Below are positions 63,788 to 64,000 of a stretch of DNA of 64,000 nucleotides, in pieces. The notes below the pieces were generated by a model, which made no database searches, was not told where the DNA came from, and saw only the letters and a list, made by a program, of their open reading frames with translations. The translations under genes and the position numbers were made by a program. Source of the stretch: Paenibacillus sp. USDA918EY (lineage in GTDB: Bacteria; Bacillota; Bacilli; Paenibacillales; Paenibacillaceae); contig NZ_WTWY01000004.1 of NCBI RefSeq assembly GCF_009870825.1, positions 372,001-436,000 of the forward strand. The letters are read 5' to 3'. Each line of letters begins with the position of its first letter. Positions within the stretch are counted from its first letter, which is position 1.

Positions 63788-64000
63788 ATGAGCGAACAGA
63801 AATTGACGATTATGGCGATTGGCGGACATGTCGGGGATGCGGAATTGACGGCAGGCGGGGTGCTTGCCAGCCATTCCCTCAAGGGGGACAAGATCGTTAC
63901 GCTTGCCTTGACCGCAGGCGAACGGGGCGTGCCGGCCGGACAGGACATGGCGGAATACCGCCGGCAAAAAGTCAACGAAGCGAAAGCGTTTGCCGATATG
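63788..64000 (+). CDS. PIG-L family deacetylase (3' truncated by window)
   Basis: The first 71 codons of a LmbE/PIG-L-type zinc deacetylase. ATG 63788 follows TTAAGGA, 3 bp after the GNAT stop. The N-terminal segment reads LTIMAIGGHVGDAELTAGG, corresponding to the AHPDDE metal motif with His, Asp and Glu kept but spacing altered, then LTLALTAGERGVPAG-like sequence (KIVTLALTAGERG). Members remove N-acetyl groups from GlcNAc-type compounds. Next to the GNAT gene it suggests deacetylation and reacetylation of amino sugars. Confidence 0.8.
   Translation, partial: MSEQKLTIMAIGGHVGDAELTAGGVLASHSLKGDKIVTLALTAGERGVPAGQDMAEYRRQKVNEAKAFADM

Overview
The window looks like chromosomal DNA from a Paenibacillus-type member of the Bacillales. 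The evidence is moderately high GC, strong AAGGAGG ribosome-binding sites, frequent GTG and TTG starts, N-acetylmuramoyl-L-alanine amidases with AMIN domains, GerMN lipoproteins, an SLH-domain envelope protein, a double-headed DynA dynamin, bacillithiol genes (yojF-bshB2) and YesMN-type regulation of sugar uptake. No rRNA, CRISPR array, prophage or insertion sequence was recognised. One tRNA gene (tRNA-Lys, anticodon CUU) is present.

Layout. 1-7.3 kb holds envelope genes: two tandem copies of an [AMIN-amidase + GerMN lipoprotein] pair, then a large SLH protein behind a strikingly structured leader. 7.3-12.2 kb holds nth, a small unknown gene and dynA. 12.7-18.3 kb holds a heterodimeric ABC exporter, purT and a GNAT acetyltransferase. 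18.3-26.8 kb is a sugar-sensing and uptake module: response regulator, sensor kinase and an RbsB-like lipoprotein, followed by mglB-mglA-mglC, with candidate cre and tandem-repeat operator sites in the sequence. 26.9-37.5 kb holds a secreted CAP protein, tRNA-Lys, an SGNH hydrolase, an ABC-2 exporter pair, parE-parC, a MarR regulator and a NiaP-like niacin transporter. 37.5-43.8 kb holds yojF-bshB2, a methyltransferase, a HAD phosphatase, convergent rluA-type and RlmI-type RNA-modification genes, and an HpaB-family monooxygenase.

43.9-49.5 kb holds a possible 28-residue holin-like toxin and an ABC sugar uptake/catabolic operon of unknown substrate (two permeases, binding protein, TIM-barrel isomerase, Gfo/Idh/MocA dehydrogenase) with no ATPase gene. 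49.6-53.9 kb is accessory in character: a broken tyrosine phosphatase, then a divergent MarR / DHA2-family efflux pump pair around a perfect 18-bp palindrome, a well-initiated leader ORF running into the pump gene, and a TetX-like flavin monooxygenase of different base composition. 54.2-55.8 kb holds a YxjG/H-type methionine synthase and a small Sm-like membrane protein.

56.1-64.0 kb is a cell-wall sugar recovery cluster: MurR/RpiR regulator, murQ, binding protein and two permeases of a CUT1 ABC importer, anmK, a two-domain GNAT protein and a PIG-L deacetylase cut by the window edge. It contains no MurP-type PTS component, so uptake of (anhydro)MurNAc or a muropeptide by ABC transport followed by AnmK and MurQ is the most interesting hypothesis here. 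Gene starts were chosen by ribosome-binding sites and family alignment remembered, not computed. Promoter, operator and RNA-structure calls are by eye.
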